This document shows, piece by piece, positions 49,901 to 63,969 of a stretch of 64,000 nucleotides of DNA; the stretch's first letter is position 1, and each line of letters opens with the position of its first letter. Under the pieces are notes generated by a model. It was not told the origin of the DNA. It saw only the letters and a program-made list of their open reading frames with translations, and did not search any database. A program made the translations under genes and the position numbers. Source of the DNA: Psettodes erumei (lineage: Eukaryota; Chordata; Actinopteri; Pleuronectiformes; Psettodidae); NCBI GenBank assembly GCA_016785225.1, contig JAFBJZ010000952.1, positions 6,050,501 to 6,114,500 of the forward strand, read 5' to 3'.

Positions 49901-51309
49901 GAAATAAATAGTTATCTCCCTGTTGGTGTATTTAGTTTCAGAGAACATCTGTGGAATACAGTTGGATTACACTGATGCTTCTTTAATATCAGATGCAAAA
50001 ACAAAACTATTGGCATATATGAATACAGCAGTAAAAATTAAATGACATCATATGTACATTTTCGAACTTTATCATCCATCACAAGCAACTTCAAACTCCA
50101 TCCATCCCCAACTTCATTTCCAAGGCAGAGAGGCAGTCCATGGTTTACACTGATAAAATCACATTACTTACATCACATAATTCTATTGCAAAGCTACTAC
50201 TGTATATTTATTGATGTTAGATACAGTATTTTCAAAATAACAGGAACTCTTTTTGGCCTCAGTCTCAGGGATTAAAACTAATTAATATCTACTGGCGATA
50301 ATAATCACCAGACAAACAAATGTTCAGCCTTTCCTCTGTTACAGTACAGAAAACAAACAAACTACAATCCACATAACAAACCACATAATTCACATAATGT
50401 GCACACTGCAGTGTAGTGATTAATATGGCTATATTTAGGTACACTTTAACAAATGGCACAAAAGATGTGAGGGCTACTAGCCACTCTTTCACACCAGCTG
50501 TATTACTCACAGGGATATAGTTCTGTGAGTAAGATTATTTTTAGCTGCATTTTCTCCCATCTCTTCTGTTTCTTTGGTCAAAGATCATATTTAGGTCTTT
50601 AGGGAAGAAGAAAAACAAACAGCTGTGTATTTATGTACTTTATGTACTTAGTAACGATGGTTATTACATGAAGTTTGGGAAATTTGTGCTGCATGTAAAT
50701 CTGTTTTTGTGCCGTAGAGCAATGCAGCAGTTTCACTGTGAAATCTGATGTGTTGTGTTGGAATGCGAAATATGTGAAAACATCTATGTGAACATTTCTA
50801 TAAAAATGTGATTAGTGACAAAGGCAACACTAAGCCCAGATGTGCACAAGGAGGGAAAGTTGTTTTTGTTTTTTTTGCACAATTGTGTATAAAAGAATTA
50901 TAAAAGATATTTTTGTTTAAATCCATCCTCACATGGTCTTCTTCCCAAATGAACATAATAAAAAATACTTTGCAATGCATCTTAAGGATGCTCCCACTTC
51001 ATATGAGGCCTGCATATTTGATACATTTCCCCATAACCCCTCTAAGAGCAGGCCTGGGGAAATATCCAGGCAAAACCTTCTACGTGTTTGAACGTTTAAA
51101 CATCCTCACTGCAGGCATTTTGTTTATACAAGCACCCTTTCTTTGCTACACACTCAAGAGGATCAATTTGGAAATCCCTGCAGAAGTCAAACATGATAGA
51201 TGCACCGCGGGACCTCTGCAGTGGTTATCGCAGTACATGAGGAGCTCTTTTTCTCATGAGATCCAAACTCAAAAGTGGTGTAATCATTCTCAGTCAGGAT
51301 CTGGGAGTC
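46950..51309. other. Intergenic region between the Myb-hAT gene and sgk2
   Basis: AT-rich, with only short frames lacking family signatures. In human the gene IFT52 lies between MYBL2 and SGK2; I found no ift52 exon here on either strand. The right end should include the sgk2 3' UTR, for which a reverse-complement AATAAA lies at 50207-50212. Confidence 0.5.
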
Positions 51310-54300
51310 TCACAGAAAGCCGTCGTCGTTGGCGACGTAGGAGAAGCCGTTGAAGGCGTTGTTGGAGCTGGTGCTGGCGTTGAACTCCGGGGTGCGACTC
51401 ACTGAATTAGAAACCATTTCTCTGGTGAACTCTGGATCGATGTGCTGCGTGTCAGCTGGGCCTCGCTGAAAGATGAAATAATTATATGATGAGGTGAAGT
51501 TACTTCCAGCAGGTCTTTCTTCTTTCATAGCAGGATGTAATGTTACACTTACGCCATCAAGAAAAAAACTATGCTTTTTTAAAATCCTCATTATTGCTGC
51601 TATGGTTACTCACAGGTTCACATACTGGGAAAACTGTACTATACTATGCGTTACGTGTCCATTTATACATAATGGATATTTGTCAGCCAATCATAATGAT
51701 ATACTGTATTTTCTGTACATAATAGCTATAGATTTGGCTTTCTGTACATAATACTATGTCTCAAGCCACTGCTTACCATTTGAAACCAGAACTCCCCTGC
51801 ACAATAATTGATGTTTCTCACATTTAAAGGAAGAAAGTACATACATTTTTCAGTTTGTATGTGCAGTAGTGATTAGAAAGTACATTGGCTGTACTGACAA
51901 TAAATATATATTCAGCCACAAAAACCTCAAGAAATGCTGTTGACAGAAATGCCAAAGAAAAAAAAATCTGCAATTGATGTAACAGACTTCAGCTTCTGTT
52001 GGGGATATTTGACAAACAAATTGAGATTGCCACAAAGAGGCAGCCAGACCAAACTCACCACATTAGGGTTGTAGGGAGGAGTGATTCTCTTGTGGTAAAG
52101 GTCGTCCCAGTTGATTGGAGTGAAGAAGGTGTGGTTCTTTATTTCTAACTATAAACAATAGAAATGATACAAATGCACTGTATATAAATAAACTTATATT
52201 TTCTAATCTTCCTATTAAGAATACAGACATGTTCACACACTCCCACGGTTTGTACTAGAGGTATTACGCTATGAGAAAGAAGTTATGAAGATCATTTTGG
52301 GTATCTAGTTATGTTTAAAATTTTGTCAAAGGTCTGTCACTAAAAAAAAGTCTCAACCTCTTAAATGTTGTTTTATATTTGTAGGAGGGACTAAGCCTTG
52401 TGCTTAATTAATGAAAAATGTAACGCAGTTCCCTTTATCATGACTACATTTATGTCTTGTCTGTTTTTTAAATAAAACACTCACAAAGTCGGCGATGGCT
52501 CCGAGGCGCCTGTGCTGGTCCTTCTGCAGGAGACCGATCAGCAGAGAGCAGACAGCCTCAGACTTCCCCGGAGGCAGCGGCAGCGGCTTGTGGAGGATGC
52601 CGTCATACATTTCACCGACGTCACGGCTGTAGAACGGAGGCTGAAGCAGACGCGTACAGACATCATTGGTGTAAAATTATGCAAAGCTTTTTAGCAAACC
52701 CTTACCACGACTTCTTTCCTTTTTTTTTTTACAATTTCCTCAAGGCATTAATCACATGCACATGCACAAACACACATACCAGGCTGAAGATCATCTCATA
52801 GAGCACTGTTCCCAGACACCACCAGTCCACTGTCCTGTCATATGGTTCTTTACGAAGAACCTCCGGAGCCAAGTACTGCAGATGGAGACAGATAGAAAAG
52901 GGGGAAAAGGAAGGAGAGAAAACACAAATGAGAAGGAGACAAACAATATTTACTCCAGCTGACCTTTATAATCACTAAGTTTGAGTCGACTGGTGAACGC
53001 TGTACTGATGTATGTGACTGTAGAGTCCATTCTACTCATTAATGTGTAATTAAAAAGCCTCTAACACAGCCTCATATTTAAACATGGATGATATATGTAT
53101 TTTGTATTTGACAGATTATTTTTTTTAACTTCTCAATTCTGTGTATATTTCTTACTCACCTCTGGGGTCCCACAGAAAGTAGTGGTTGTTCCCTCAGGTT
53201 CTACACCCTCTTTGCACAGCCCAAAATCTGTTAGTACCACATGTCCCTGCACACAGACAACAAAAGGAGATATTCAATGCCTCTTTTTTGTAGTAGTGAC
53301 AAATCCAAATTAAAGGACTTCAATTTTACAATTTCAAAGCACTGGAGCAAATGTTTTTGAAACTGTCTTACCTGAGAGTCTAAAAGAATATTCTCTGGTT
53401 TCAGATCTCTGCAGTGAACAGGAACATGAAGATTATGTGCACGGAAAGTAAAAATTGGATCATTTGTAAATTCATCTCATATTGTAAGAAACATGTGAGT
53501 GAGTAAACGTGAGTTTGTTGGTCTGACCTGTAAACGATGTTGAGAGAGTGAAGGTAGCCAACAGCGCTCGCCACCTCGGCAGCGTAGAACCGCGCTCTGG
53601 CCTCGGAGAAACACCTCTCCTTCTGCAGGTGGAGGAACAGCTGCAGAGGGGTGGAAAGAGAGGGAAATGATGGGGTCATCCGGAAGCCAGGGAGAATACT
53701 TTTCAAAACAGCAGTGGCTACGCACATATCATTCAAAATGAAATATGAATTTAGGCAAATAATAAATGGCTTTGAACCCTAATCAGGGGTTAAACAACTG
53801 AGCACCAGCATGGCAGCACAGACGCACGGCAAAGTGTTGAAAACAGGTCAGATGCCTGGCAGTTTGGTACAATTAAACAGATACACAGGAAACAATAATT
53901 TAAATATTGAGACGATGAATCTATTGTTTTCTATCAACCAGGCTAACTGATCTGTGTGTAGCCAAAGCACTTTGTGTCGTAAACAAGATGTCACAGGAAA
54001 TCTGACCGGGTGCCCCGCACACTATAAAGTCCACAAGGTGCTAATACGGTCAACAATGGCCTTATTTATTTTTGGAAACATTTAATGTCTGAAAGTTAAA
54101 ATACAGTAGCTGTGATTCATTGATGTTGCAAAACAGTTTATGTTCAGCAAATAAATGGGACGCTCCAGTACATCACAGCCAATTTCAATCAGGTAAGATT
54201 CAGCTCATGTAAGAAAATCCATCGATATCATATTTCTTTGTTGGTTTTTATAAACAGTGTAATCCTTACCATATCAACTTTTGTCCCATGAAACCTTGAT

Positions 54301-55445
54301 CTAAAAAGTTTATCGAGGATTTAAACCTATTTGTGTTGATGTATTTATCTATCTTAAGACACATACCTCTCCTCCATTTACATAGTCGAGGACGAAGTAG
54401 AGTTTCTCTGAGGTCTGGAAGGAGTAGTGGAGCCGAACCAGAAACGGGTGTTTCAGACTCTTGAGCAGCACATTTCTCTCCGCCATGATGTTCTTTTGCT
54501 AAAGAGAGACAAGAAAAATGAGAAGGTTGCAGAGAAGGTAAAAGAGGCGCTTTAGAGTCTATTTGCTCACAAACACACCTTAGCTATCTCGCATTTTTAC
54601 GTGTTACATGTAAATTTTCACTGAGGTGTTATAAATAATACCCTTAATTTATGTACTGCATGGAAGAGTGGGGGAGTCAGGAAGCTGACAAGATGACAAT
54701 GCTACTGAATAGATTCCAGTATTTCTGCTGGGAGAGAGGCCAAGGGCGAAGGTGGAGGATGAGGAGGACAGGATGATTTGGAAGAGGAGAACACTCAGCG
54801 AGAAAAGAGTGGAAACGGCAGAGAGCGGAGTCACAAGGGAAATGTGAGGAGAGGAGCAGAGTCACAAGGCAGTGGAGTATGAGGGGAAGAAGATGAGGGA
54901 AAGCAGCATTTAACCATGAAGAAACTGTTTGTCTTCATGCTGGCATTGCCTCTGGGCGGCGTGAAAGGAACTACAAAAAAACTTGAGTGTGGAAATATTG
55001 AATCTTTGTAATTTAAAAAAAGCAGTTAAAGGTGAGAGACTGAAATGGACCTCAGCAGTGACTAACTCAGGAGTCAAGACATACTGATGAGGGAAAGTCC
55101 AACATATTCAACCTTTTTTCTCCTGAGATTTGGCAGACTGATGCTGGAATTTCAGTTTCAGAAAATTACAGAGAGACTGAAACAGAGGAATGAAGCAGAC
55201 CCACCATCTCTCTTCTAAACACTGCGTAACATTTCAGCTGGGGCAGAACCAAATGTAAAAGCAAAGTGTGTTTGATCAGATAATCTAACTGTGCTGTCAG
55301 ACAAACACAGAGGTCGCCCAGTTGATTTTGTGGGAGTCGTAAAATGTGTCCTTTGTGCAGAACAAGCGGTAGATAAGATAAGATTCAGATCGTGTTGCTG
55401 GTTCAAAACACTGTTTACTAATAACACTCAAAGATACTTCACACA

Positions 55446-55503
<58 letters not shown>

Positions 55504-56001
55504 TTTCCTCTTGGCTCAAGTTGAGATATTTTCCACCTTCATCGACATTATCCTGGCACATCAGGGCACTGTGTAGCTCAAAATACATTTACGGTATCTG
55601 CTCTGGTTAAATGTTTTTCCCCGTCACTTAATCCTACAAACATTTTCTTTTAGAGGTGTGTAGATGGTATCGGTTCATGCATTTGTAAGTGGCATTGTGT
55701 TTGTAATTTTACTTCAGTTATGGGCCAGAGATCCAAGCATTACAGCCTAAGCGCTGAGTTTGTGTTAATGTGGTGGTCGGGTTCCTGATGAGTTTTGTAG
55801 AGGAATATGATCAGCTCAGAAAGGAAGAGTTGTGATTAGAAATGTAAAAGAGCCCACCTCTTTTTTCTTCAGGATGACTTTCTTCTGCAGCACTTTGACA
55901 GCGTAGAATTTGTTGTTGGCTTTGAGCTTGGCGAGCAGGACCTGCATGGAGGTTTGCTTGTTTAGTGGTCTTGTTTTGTAAACAGTCTGCGCCACCATCT
56001 C

Positions 56002-56060
<59 letters not shown>

Positions 56061-57942
56061 CGCTGTCAGGAAACTGCATAGAGCCTCCTCCGAGAACGGC
56101 ACACTAATGTGATCTGTGGAAACAGATGAGACTGAGAAATCTGAGAAGGGTTTGATATGAGGGGCTGACGTCACCCTACCGAAACGGGACGAAGGTTATT
56201 TTTATGTTGAAATACAAACAAAGGAAGGCAATCACACAAAGAGTTTATTGTTTAATTCCTGTGAAACACAAAACACAGTTTTGTGCCATTTTACTTTCTA
56301 GTATTAGTCTTATCCAATGACTGGGTGACGTTGTGAAGTTAATAATTCATGAAGCAGACTGTGGTCAGCAGGTAGACTCTCTCTGACCCTGCCTGCAATG
56401 TCAGCAACTACCACTCGCTCGCTCGCTCGCTCTCGTCTGTCTCATAAGGTCGGTACGGTAAAAGCGCTGCTGCTAACAGGATCCACAGAGAGTCCCTCTT
56501 AATCTATATGACCCGCCATTAATGCTTGCAGCGGGGTTTACTGCCTCGTGTCCTTAATGCAACCCTTGTGCCGCAGAGGCCTTGGCCGCCTCAAATCACT
56601 TTCACGGAGGAGTCTCAGCTGGTCAATATGTGAACCCAGTGAGTTACAATAAGGAAACGGCCGAGAGAAAAACATTTTCAACGGATGGTTAAATGGATAA
56701 ATAAAGTCATTGCTTCAGTGTTACCTTTCCAAAGGTCCCTTTGCCAATGACAGTCAAGAAGTCAAAGTCAGTGGGCCTGGCACTGAAACAAGACAGAGCA
56801 ATCTATTAAATGCATTATACTGAATTACTGAAGCACAGGATTTATAAGAGTTTACAAATGCTGGAATGTCACAAACAGACAAAAAAGAAAAAGAAAATTG
56901 ACCTCTGAAAAGTGACCTTTCTTTTTCGGAACCTCTATTTTGACGCAGAAAATATAGACTACAGTATATGAATCATTAAAAAATGCGAGTGGGATTTTGC
57001 TGAATTGGGTCACAAGATTCTCTGAAACTATCCAAACTATCAGTAAAAACAGTCACAGTTTGTTTTTGCTGGAATGGTAAAAGGTTCTGCCTGAAGAAAA
57101 ATCCCCTGTCTATTATATTAAAGAGAGCTACATGCAGGTGAGTGAGAGCAGAGCTACTGACTGTGGGTTTGCTGAAGGTCCCAGGTTGACATCACCGTGA
57201 GGAGAGGAGGAGGATGAACGTAACTGCAGGGGGGGAGAAAAAATCACAAATGTAGGAAAATCTGCATTTTGCATCCACTTGTCTAAATAAAGGTACAGTG
57301 GTAAAAAAAAAAAAAAAAGAAAGAAAAGAAAATGCTATTTCACTGGAAAAAAAACATGATACTGTGTCCGTGCTTTTATTTTGAAAACTTGTCCAGCCAC
57401 ACTATAACTACAATATGAAAAAAAACCCTTCTTCTCTCCTGCCTCAGGTGGCGATCAACAATGTTGTTCAGTACAGTGATCGTATAGCAAAGGTATGGGA
57501 CAGTGATCGGAAAGAAAAGCAAAAAGTATGAATGTAAATAGTATGAAGATAAAATAATGAAAATCTGAATACTGCATGATCACTGTCGGGCTTCAAGAGA
57601 TAATCAGTTTGAAATACAGTATTTAATGCATCGCAGGAATTTGCACCAATGGTGATAACTTGAGCCAATACAATGTGACATGACATGAAATCATACAGGG
57701 TGAATTACAGCGCGACAACAACATAAAACACAGCAGATCAGCTGGATGTATTGCTAATAAAAGTTTGTTCACATGCCTGACATTTGTTAAAACAAACAAC
57801 CTTTTCTTAAAACTGGAATTTAAACTGGGCTGCAGGCGTGTTTCCCCCTGTCACATGCAGGCACTGGCCCAGAGTGAAATGAAATGAAAGCATCAAGTGA
57901 ACATAAAATCAAATTAAACATACTCACATTACAGTGTGCCAT
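51310..57942 (-). CDS. sgk2: Serum/glucocorticoid-regulated kinase 2, complete, 12 coding exons, 361 aa
   Basis: An AGC-family Ser/Thr kinase acting downstream of PI3K/PDK1 and regulating ion channels and transporters. Exons in transcript order: 57928-57942, 57162-57223, 56725-56782, 55858-55941, 54367-54498, 53528-53640, 53372-53408, 53160-53246, 52780-52875, 52485-52640, 52059-52148, 51310-51465; total 1086 nt, all phases matching. Motifs: VNLGPSANPHARPTDFDFL; glycine loop GKGTFG (39-44); catalytic Lys61 in YAVKVLQKK; YRDLKPEN (Asp156); DFG (Asp174); activation loop TTTTFCGTPE, with Thr190 at the PDK1 site; hydrophobic motif FNGFSYV, with Ser352 at the mTORC2-type site. The sequence EGVEPE in the activation loop, the short N-terminus without a PX domain, and the l3mbtl1 neighbour favour SGK2 over SGK1 or SGK3. 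No damage seen. Confidence 0.96.
55442..55501. repeat. (AC)n microsatellite in an sgk2 intron
   Basis: A near-perfect AC array with one interruption near its start. Confidence 0.95.
56009..56058. repeat. (AC)n microsatellite in an sgk2 intron
   Basis: On the sgk2 coding strand this reads (GT)n and lies about 65-120 bases upstream of the acceptor of the exon at 55858-55941. Confidence 0.95.
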
Positions 57943-60900
57943 GGCTATTATCCATTCCACTCAGCATCAGTCAGCATCGGTGACCAGAGGGCACCAAAGG
58001 AGAGGAGGTCAGCAACTGTGGGGAACAGTTAATGGTTCAACTGGTCAGCAACTTTTATCCCATCGACCTTATCTTATTAAACACTGAGTTTTCTTCCTGT
58101 GAGATTCCGAAAAAAATGGTCACCTCCTTTCTTCCAGCGTGTGTGTATATGTTTCCGAATCAACTGCTGACCACGGTATGACACCCCGAGGATCTGGAGG
58201 AGCCGGTAGTTCTGGTTTGTAAAGAACAAGATGCAACAGAAAACAGAAACACAATGTGTCACTCTACTATCTGCCCAGGGTCGCTGTCTCACACACAAAA
58301 AGAAAATAAAAATACCAATTCTTCGGATTGGATTGATGATGAAATATGACACTTAATTTTGCAGAGTGACTTTACTGTCATTTTATAAAGTGGATGAAAC
58401 AGCACAGATCTATGTTCAATCCATTTAACAAAAAAAATAAATAAATCCTGCAATGATTAAAGATTTTACCCCAAAATTCATCAACCTTGAGCACTCCATG
58501 CAGGAAATTATCTCTCATGGAGATCACTAGATCGAACAGAAGCATCTTTAGTTTTATTAGTTTTAAACAACACTGGTTGACTCCATTATTTTCCCCCAGA
58601 CTAACCTGTCTTGGAAAGAACACCAAAGAGAGTTCAAGAGGGACAGTGGAATTTTTTTGGTTTTCTTTTGAAGACAGGATACCACGCACCTGTCAGACTT
58701 ATTTAAAAAATTACAACATTAACTTTATTAACTTTCTTTAAATCCTTTATTTGACCAAGTTGCATTTTGGCAGGTGGTCTTCATTTAAATATAATTCAAA
58801 AAGGTGAATGCATAAAAGAAAAGAATAAAATCATTCTTATGGTTCTCTTTGCAGTTTGAATAAAGGTAAATAAAAATGCACTTCCTGAATCTGTGAATTA
58901 ATGTGCCAAATCACAAGAAAGGACCATTAACCAATAAGAGAAAAGAAGGATAAAAAGAGGACAGGGACAGGGAAAAGGTAAACAGCTGCTCTCTGTCCAA
59001 AGGTTTATTCCTCGAAGTGAGCAGGAGACTCTGAATCACAGAATCAAATCCAAAAGTCTGCCACATGGCATCAGGCAAGAAAAGTTTTCTTTTTCCTTTA
59101 AAGCTTTGACAGAAAAGATCCATCATCCTTAAAAGCAATCTGAATGAAAGGTTTCCCAGCACAGATCCAGCACAAAAACATGTCAATGATTTGTGTTAAA
59201 AACTATCCCAGCCTGAACTCTGCATATGTTAATAGTGATATCACAGGAAAATAATAACCTGATGTCAGAATAAACTTAATATCTCGTCATATAATTCTAT
59301 TGGACTGGTTACTAGCAAATAGGCCCTTCGAGAAATACCACTACAACACTGATCCAAATATCTTGTCACAAACAGAAAATATTTGTAATTTAAGAATAAA
59401 CAGCCACCGTACAGATAATCCAGGTGATCAATGTGAAATCAGCTCACCTGTGTGCAGAGGATGAGGAGATCACTGCAGGTAACCTGCTCGGTGCAGGACA
59501 CTGAGGAGACTCAGTACAGAGCTGTAGCCGATCTGAGGTCAGTTCTGCAATGTTGTCAGACGGTCATGGAGGAAGGTCGACTTCAGCCAACGGAGTGAAT
59601 CATTGATGAGAAGTTTCAGAGTTCGAAAATGAGGCGGAGCAAGTCTTCCGAGTGACTCTGCGTGTACGTGTTTTTGTTCCCTCATTGGGACGTTTTCCGG
59701 TATAAACAGCGACCTTGCCGGTGCCAGTAGTCGTCATGGAAACCAAAGCCCGGTCCTAATGAGGCAAAGCGTCATTTCTGAGATCCTGGTTATAGTGTTT
59801 GTGTGTCCACAGTGAGTGGATGTCAATGGAATGTCCTTATTAGGATAGCAGTGTCCAGACTTCAAAATAACTAAACTTCCTGTGCTCTTTGCTTTCAATA
59901 TAAGACAAGTAGTGTTATATTCCAGACAGCTATCCAAACCTGGATGGCTATCTGATATATATACTGTATATAAACATATATAATATGGTGTGAAACGTTC
60001 AACTACTGCTGTGTCAGGCTGCAGCAGCAGATTATCAGTGACGCCTGATTTTTTCTGGCCTCTGCATTGGAACATTAAGATAAGCAGAGGGAACAGAAAG
60101 GGCGTGAAAAGGAGTTTGCCAACTCTGAACAATATGGTCAGCAGGGGCTGTAATACAAGCAATAAGTTTATAATCAATAGTACAGCACACTGTCATAGCA
60201 GAGCAAATGCAGAGCGCGCGTGATCCCTTGGATACGACAAAAGGCCGAGACTTGAATCAGACAAGATGGCTTTGGATGTTTATTAATTCATATGGATTGA
60301 ATGACATTTGTGACCCAAGATTATCTTGACACGCACACACACACACTCACACACACAAATCCCACCAGAGAGACACGCAAAGTAGTCATATTCGAGATTC
60401 CACGAGCCCTTAGAACTTTCCAATAAAATAGCTTTCATCTCATAATATCAAATCCAAATGTTACTTTTGAACCTGTTTAGACATAAAATGTAAACATTTC
60501 AAAGAACACACACTGAATGGAGCTTCCATCACATGTAAACTGCAGGGAACTCCACTGGGTACATAAAGAATCCTAGTTTATAGTGCTAAAATGTGGATTT
60601 TTGCACTCTCTAGTGACCAAGTGTGGGAACATCAGTGTAAAATCCATTTGGATTTCACAGTTGTGCTAAAATGCCAATGCAAAGTGTCCTTTTCAGCTGT
60701 TAAGAATTGCTAAAAAATATTTTAAGATTGTTTGCATATAGATAAAAACTAAATGCACTGTGTTGTTCCTGTTCTTGAGTGTAACATTTTAAATCACAGC
60801 TGCTGTCATCACACTTTTCACAATAACGGTGCGGTGAGAAAGAACAGTGTGCTGAAGTTTGAGGCAGTAAAACACAAACGTCTAATAATTAAGAATAATC

Positions 60901-61844
60901 AGGAAACCGAGGCTGAGGTTGTTCGCCACAACCCGAAACCATTTTCACAAACAATCTGAAAAGCAGCTCATTCGATTTCCACCGTATTCTGTTACAGTGT
61001 TATAACGTAAAGTCTGACAAGATAAAGGAGCTGCAATATCAAGTGTCACTACAGTACCTCTGTCCCAATTTTTTTTTTATTGCACAAAACGTGAAGCTTG
61101 TAGAAGCCTCACTGACCAGCCCTCACCTACTGCATTTATCTCCTCTTACACTGTTTTTGGCCACATTTCCCCCTGCTCACAGTCCCAGCTCTTTCCTTTA
61201 GGTCAGCTTTTCTATTTTTCACAGTTCTTCTTAGTACATCTGGTATCTCAGCATTTCTAAATGATGGTTTTGTACTCATGACATTTTGGTGGCGCAAACT
61301 TTCCTTCTTTTTTTTCAGAATGAGCCCACCAGTGGACGGTGACCGACCCGTGTTACAGCTTGCATTGACAGGAGCGATGCTCATCCATGTAGTAAAAGTA
61401 CTTAACAGTATTAATATTTTCTGAGGTATCTCCGGTATGCCTCATTTACAGAAGGGGAACCAGATGCAACACGACAGCTGTCTGTTCAAAACAGGTGATG
61501 TTTGGTGGTTTGGTAACAATGAAACCCTAAAACGCATCAGCTGGAAAACCACCAATGTCTGATGTCTTCCCTCAGTTTGTCCTTCACCTTTATGACATTT
61601 CCCCATCACTCTAAAAAATTTCGCTATGTCCCAATTTCCCTTCTTCCTCTGACCTCTCTTTTATTCCCCCTTTACCCTGATTGGACCCCTCCCCTCCTTT
61701 CCCCCCACCCTCCCCCCTCCCTCTCTCTGATGGGTACAGGACACCGAACACATGAAAAAAGGGGTCAGGGCATTTTCCCTGCAAGAGAATGAATTTGGCA
61801 CATGATGACTGGCGGCTCGACGACAACCGTGAGTGAGGGCGGGA
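57943..61844. other. sgk2 5' region and intergenic space to l3mbtl1
   Basis: No coding exon recognised. Includes the possible sgk2 5' UTR exon and promoter. For l3mbtl1 on the minus strand, a reverse-complement AATAAA lies at 61660-61665, about 180 bases after its stop, with another at 61076-61081. About 61600-61740 is pyrimidine-rich. Confidence 0.5.
59448..59660 (-). other. Possible sgk2 5' untranslated exon
   Basis: On the minus strand a good donor (CAG followed by GTGAGC) ends a GC-richer stretch at 59448, about 1.5 kb upstream of the coding start. The upstream boundary is a guess and no transcript evidence is available. Confidence 0.3.
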
Positions 61845-63969
61845 TCACTTGAGACCCTCGTCTGTGCTCTTGAACATGAGAATGGCGTTGGAGATCTTGA
61901 GGGCGGGGCCGAGCTTGATGCTCATGATCTTCACAATGTCGGTCTGGGTGAGCAGCAGGAAGGCCTCCCCGTCGATCATCTGGAGAGACGCAGACGCAAC
62001 AGCGGTGATGTACCTGCTCATACTCACGGAGGGGTTGGTTTTCTTTGAGACGGTCGCTGGTGTTAGTTTGATTTGATGGTAATTTCTCAGACCACCATTT
62101 GTCGTGTTACATCAATCTCTCATATCCATGGATCACATGATTATTTGTTTGGATCACAGACTAATCCATAGAAATTTTTTTGATCAACTGCAGTTCCCCT
62201 CAGATCTACAGAGCTTTGTTAGCTTATTTCAGTGAATTGGTTTTGGCTTAATGGTCAACAACTTTACTTTTTTTATCTGCAGTGCAATAAAACATGTGAA
62301 AGTTGAGTGCAAACACTCTGCGGTCTCACCTCTTCTCTGAAGAGACGAGCCTGTTCTTCGCAGCCGATTAGATTCTGGACAAACCTGAAGACCTGCAGCA
62401 TGGAATTCAGATTTCAAATAATCAAAACAATCCGAGAAATCGGGAACCTTAGAGGAAAAAAAAAAATGAAGGTAAGGTATCATATTTGCTGACCTCTTCC
62501 ACGCTCCATGCGCCACCTGGCTGGCGTGAATGCCCTGAACGCCGGGCAGCAGCTTGCAGTGCTGCTCCCAGCACAGAGACAGAGTCCTGTCTGACTGACC
62601 GCTCAGAGCCGACATGAACAGCGACGGATACACGCCCTCTGAGGACATGTCTCAGGACAAACACACACACACAAACGTGATTCGTTGATGCACAAAAACA
62701 CGTCAGCACTTGACAAATGTTTCGGGGCCAGAGCTGTGGATTTTTTCACAGCAGACAGTTTGACGTGCAGTAAGAAAAGCACAGGTGTGATTTGGATTGG
62801 CTGGCTTACTGTGAGCCAGCATGAGCTGTATTAGTTCCAACTGTCTCTTTCCTACAGTGACAAGTCAAAACGTCTGCTGAATTTTCCAATTTGACCATTT
62901 TTACACCATAAAAAATCATAATTTTCAAACGTAAGGTGTTGCTGCCAAACTGGGTTACATCTTGGGATAGATATGAATCAGATGCAACGTTCACACTTGC
63001 ATATGATAAATAAACTTTCCGCTGAAATCCATCATAAGCTATTTCATGCGCGATGACGCTGCAGGTTTAGCAGACTCACGCCTTAACAGCTGTTAACTAG
63101 ATAATATCTAGTCAGTGCATGTGTCACGCATCAATACTGAACAACATATAGAGGCAAACAGATGCGGCTAACCCTGTTGCACAGAGAGAAAAGCCACCAA
63201 CACAACATCAAGCGGATCTGTGTGTGTTTACAGATGTTATTTCTCTGAGGCCTCACAGATAGAAGGCTGTTCAAAATGAATGTGTCGCCGTGTCACTCAT
63301 TTTAATAAAATCAAATCAAAGTAGGTTAGGAATAGTGCATTTAGAAAACTCACTCTGGTAGTCTCTCTGCTGGTTCTTCCTGTATTTGGGAGGACGACCA
63401 ATCCTGAAAACAAGAGAAAGAGATTAATGTGAGACTAAATCAAACCTGCACACGTAAGAACACACACACACACACACGCACACATCCGCTCATTTACCTG
63501 CCACGGTAATGGGTCTTCTTGGTCCTCTGGCCGAAGAAGAGGTTCCTCTTGCACTCTGAGTCAGACAGGTCAGCCTTCAGCCTGCCCTGGTTTCGCTCAG
63601 CCAGCGGGCAGCCGGATATGCAGTGATGGGCAGTGAAACGACCGGTCACGTGGCCTGAACCATCGCAACCAGGGGTTGGACACTTCCTGTTTCAGAGACA
63701 GTTGCGCAGAGACAAGTCTGACCTCAGTGCAGCAGGGTCTTCTATCACCTCGTTATTTCAAAAATATTTTAGGGCCAAAAATGTATCTTAAGCATTCATG
63801 TGTATTTTGAATGGTCGGCCCTGGTGAATAAAGCATTGGTGAAATAACTTGCTAACTGAGTCTGACCTGTTGTGGAAGCTGTACTTGTTGGTTCTGGGGT
63901 GGCTGATGGGTTTGCAGGGAACTGAGGAGGGGTAGGTGGACGGGCCTGTAGCGGGAGGCTCCCTCACGC
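61845..63969 (-). CDS. l3mbtl1: L3MBTL1 (lethal(3)malignant brain tumour-like 1), 3' part, with one apparent frame break
   Basis: A chromatin-compacting MBT-repeat protein that reads mono- and dimethyl-lysine histones; the MBT repeats lie right of the window. Exons in transcript order: 63867-63969, 63498-63686, 63354-63403, 62494-62650, 62330-62392, 61845-61979. Visible domains are the C2HC zinc finger (CPTPGCDGSGHVTGRFTAHH, then GCPLAERNQGRLKADLSDSE), then IGRPPKYRKNQQRDYQ, then LCWEQHCKLLPGVQGIHASQ, then a SAM domain (WSVEEVFRFVQNLIGCEEQ, DGEAFLLLTQTDIVKIMSIK). The end of exon 62494-62650 must be read in the QVA frame upstream but in the WSVEEV frame downstream, so one base seems to be missing near 62509-62511. 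Read literally, the protein stops before the SAM domain. An assembly error is as likely as a real mutation. Confidence 0.88.

Noticed and set aside
46950..51309. Search for ift52 exons between the Myb-hAT gene and sgk2
   Set aside because: Nothing resembling IFT52 was found among frames on either strand; reported only as an absence.
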